34,489 nucleotides of DNA, taken from an uncultured Cocleimonas sp. GTDB lineage: Bacteria > Pseudomonadota > Gammaproteobacteria > Thiotrichales > Thiotrichaceae. A model generated the notes under the pieces. It saw only the letters and a list, made by a program, of their open reading frames with translations. It did not search any database and was not told where the DNA came from. The DNA lies in NCBI RefSeq assembly GCF_947495625.1, contig NZ_CANLZW010000047.1, forward strand, positions 1-34,489. The letters are read 5' to 3'. This document shows, in pieces, positions 34,400 through 34,489 of this stretch; position 1 is the stretch's first letter; every line of letters begins with the position of its first letter. The position numbers were made by a program, and so were the translations under genes.

Positions 34400-34428
34400 A
34401 AAAAAGTGCTCCAAAGTAGGGGGGTGAC
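34400..34428 (+). repeat. Intergenic G-tract element, copy E10
   Basis: It has six A, then GTGCTCCA, then AAGTAGGGGGGTGAC. It lies 34 bases after the trmJ stop. A small GTTAT/ATAAC hairpin lies just before it. The rest of the window has no gene. Confidence 0.85.
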
Positions 34429-34489
34429 CAATGCCGTTGAATTAAGACTATAAGCCATTGATAGACATAGTATACTACCTTTCTTATTA

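Noticed and set aside
34449-34480. Promoter (TTGATA ... TATACT) at the window end
   Set aside because: The two hexamers are only 7 bases apart; TATACT may be a -10, but no -35 fits and the gene lies outside the window.

Overview
The window looks like a low-GC (AT-rich by eye) gammaproteobacterial chromosome. The support is family-level: FadD-, FolP-, FolB-, FolK-, IspG-, TrmJ- and GalU-type proteins, DUF4124, DUF924 and DUF4442 proteins, and outer-membrane (OmpA, beta-barrel) and lipoprotein signals of a Gram-negative cell. The genus cannot be named from sequence alone. No rRNA, intact tRNA, CRISPR array, transposase or phage gene was seen.

Layout. (1) 1-8123: a two-gene surface module. The 3' part of a giant DUF11-repeat protein with a C-terminal OmpA-like domain is followed 5 bases later by a 1217-residue outer-membrane barrel protein. 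(2) 8124-18199: mostly single genes with long gaps: a DUF4124/TPR protein (-), a CAP-domain lipoprotein (+), a YdjM-like membrane protein (-), a small membrane protein (-), an EamA transporter (+), a gluzincin-like lipoprotein (-), folP (+), a DUF924 protein, a DUF4442 hotdog protein and a nitronate monooxygenase-like flavoprotein. (3) 18392-21330: fadD and galU. (4) 21762-28398: a surface-glycan cluster with a sugar aminotransferase, a WbqC-family protein, a GNAT acyltransferase, an acetolactate-synthase-like ThDP enzyme, a Wzx-type flippase and a family 2 glycosyltransferase. It ends in a perfect bidirectional terminator. (5) 31081-28470 on the minus strand: a bufferin-type RiPP operon in the order DUF2282 precursor, MNIO (DUF692) enzyme, DUF2063 partner, DoxX membrane protein. 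A strong intrinsic terminator lies between the precursor and its modifying enzyme. (6) 31390-34366: folB, folK, ispG and trmJ. With folP at 14823, three successive enzymes of folate synthesis are in this window.

The least explained signal is a short dispersed element that recurs in the gaps between genes. It has a run of 5-7 A, then 7-8 variable bases, then a core close to AAGTAGGGGGGTGAC. Eight clear copies and two doubtful ones occur in 34 kb. All clear copies lie between genes and none lies inside an operon. Seven of the eight have the G-rich strand on the + strand. The core can pair over 10 nt, with two G.U wobbles, with the conserved 3' tail of 16S rRNA. I do not recognise it as a named repeat family.
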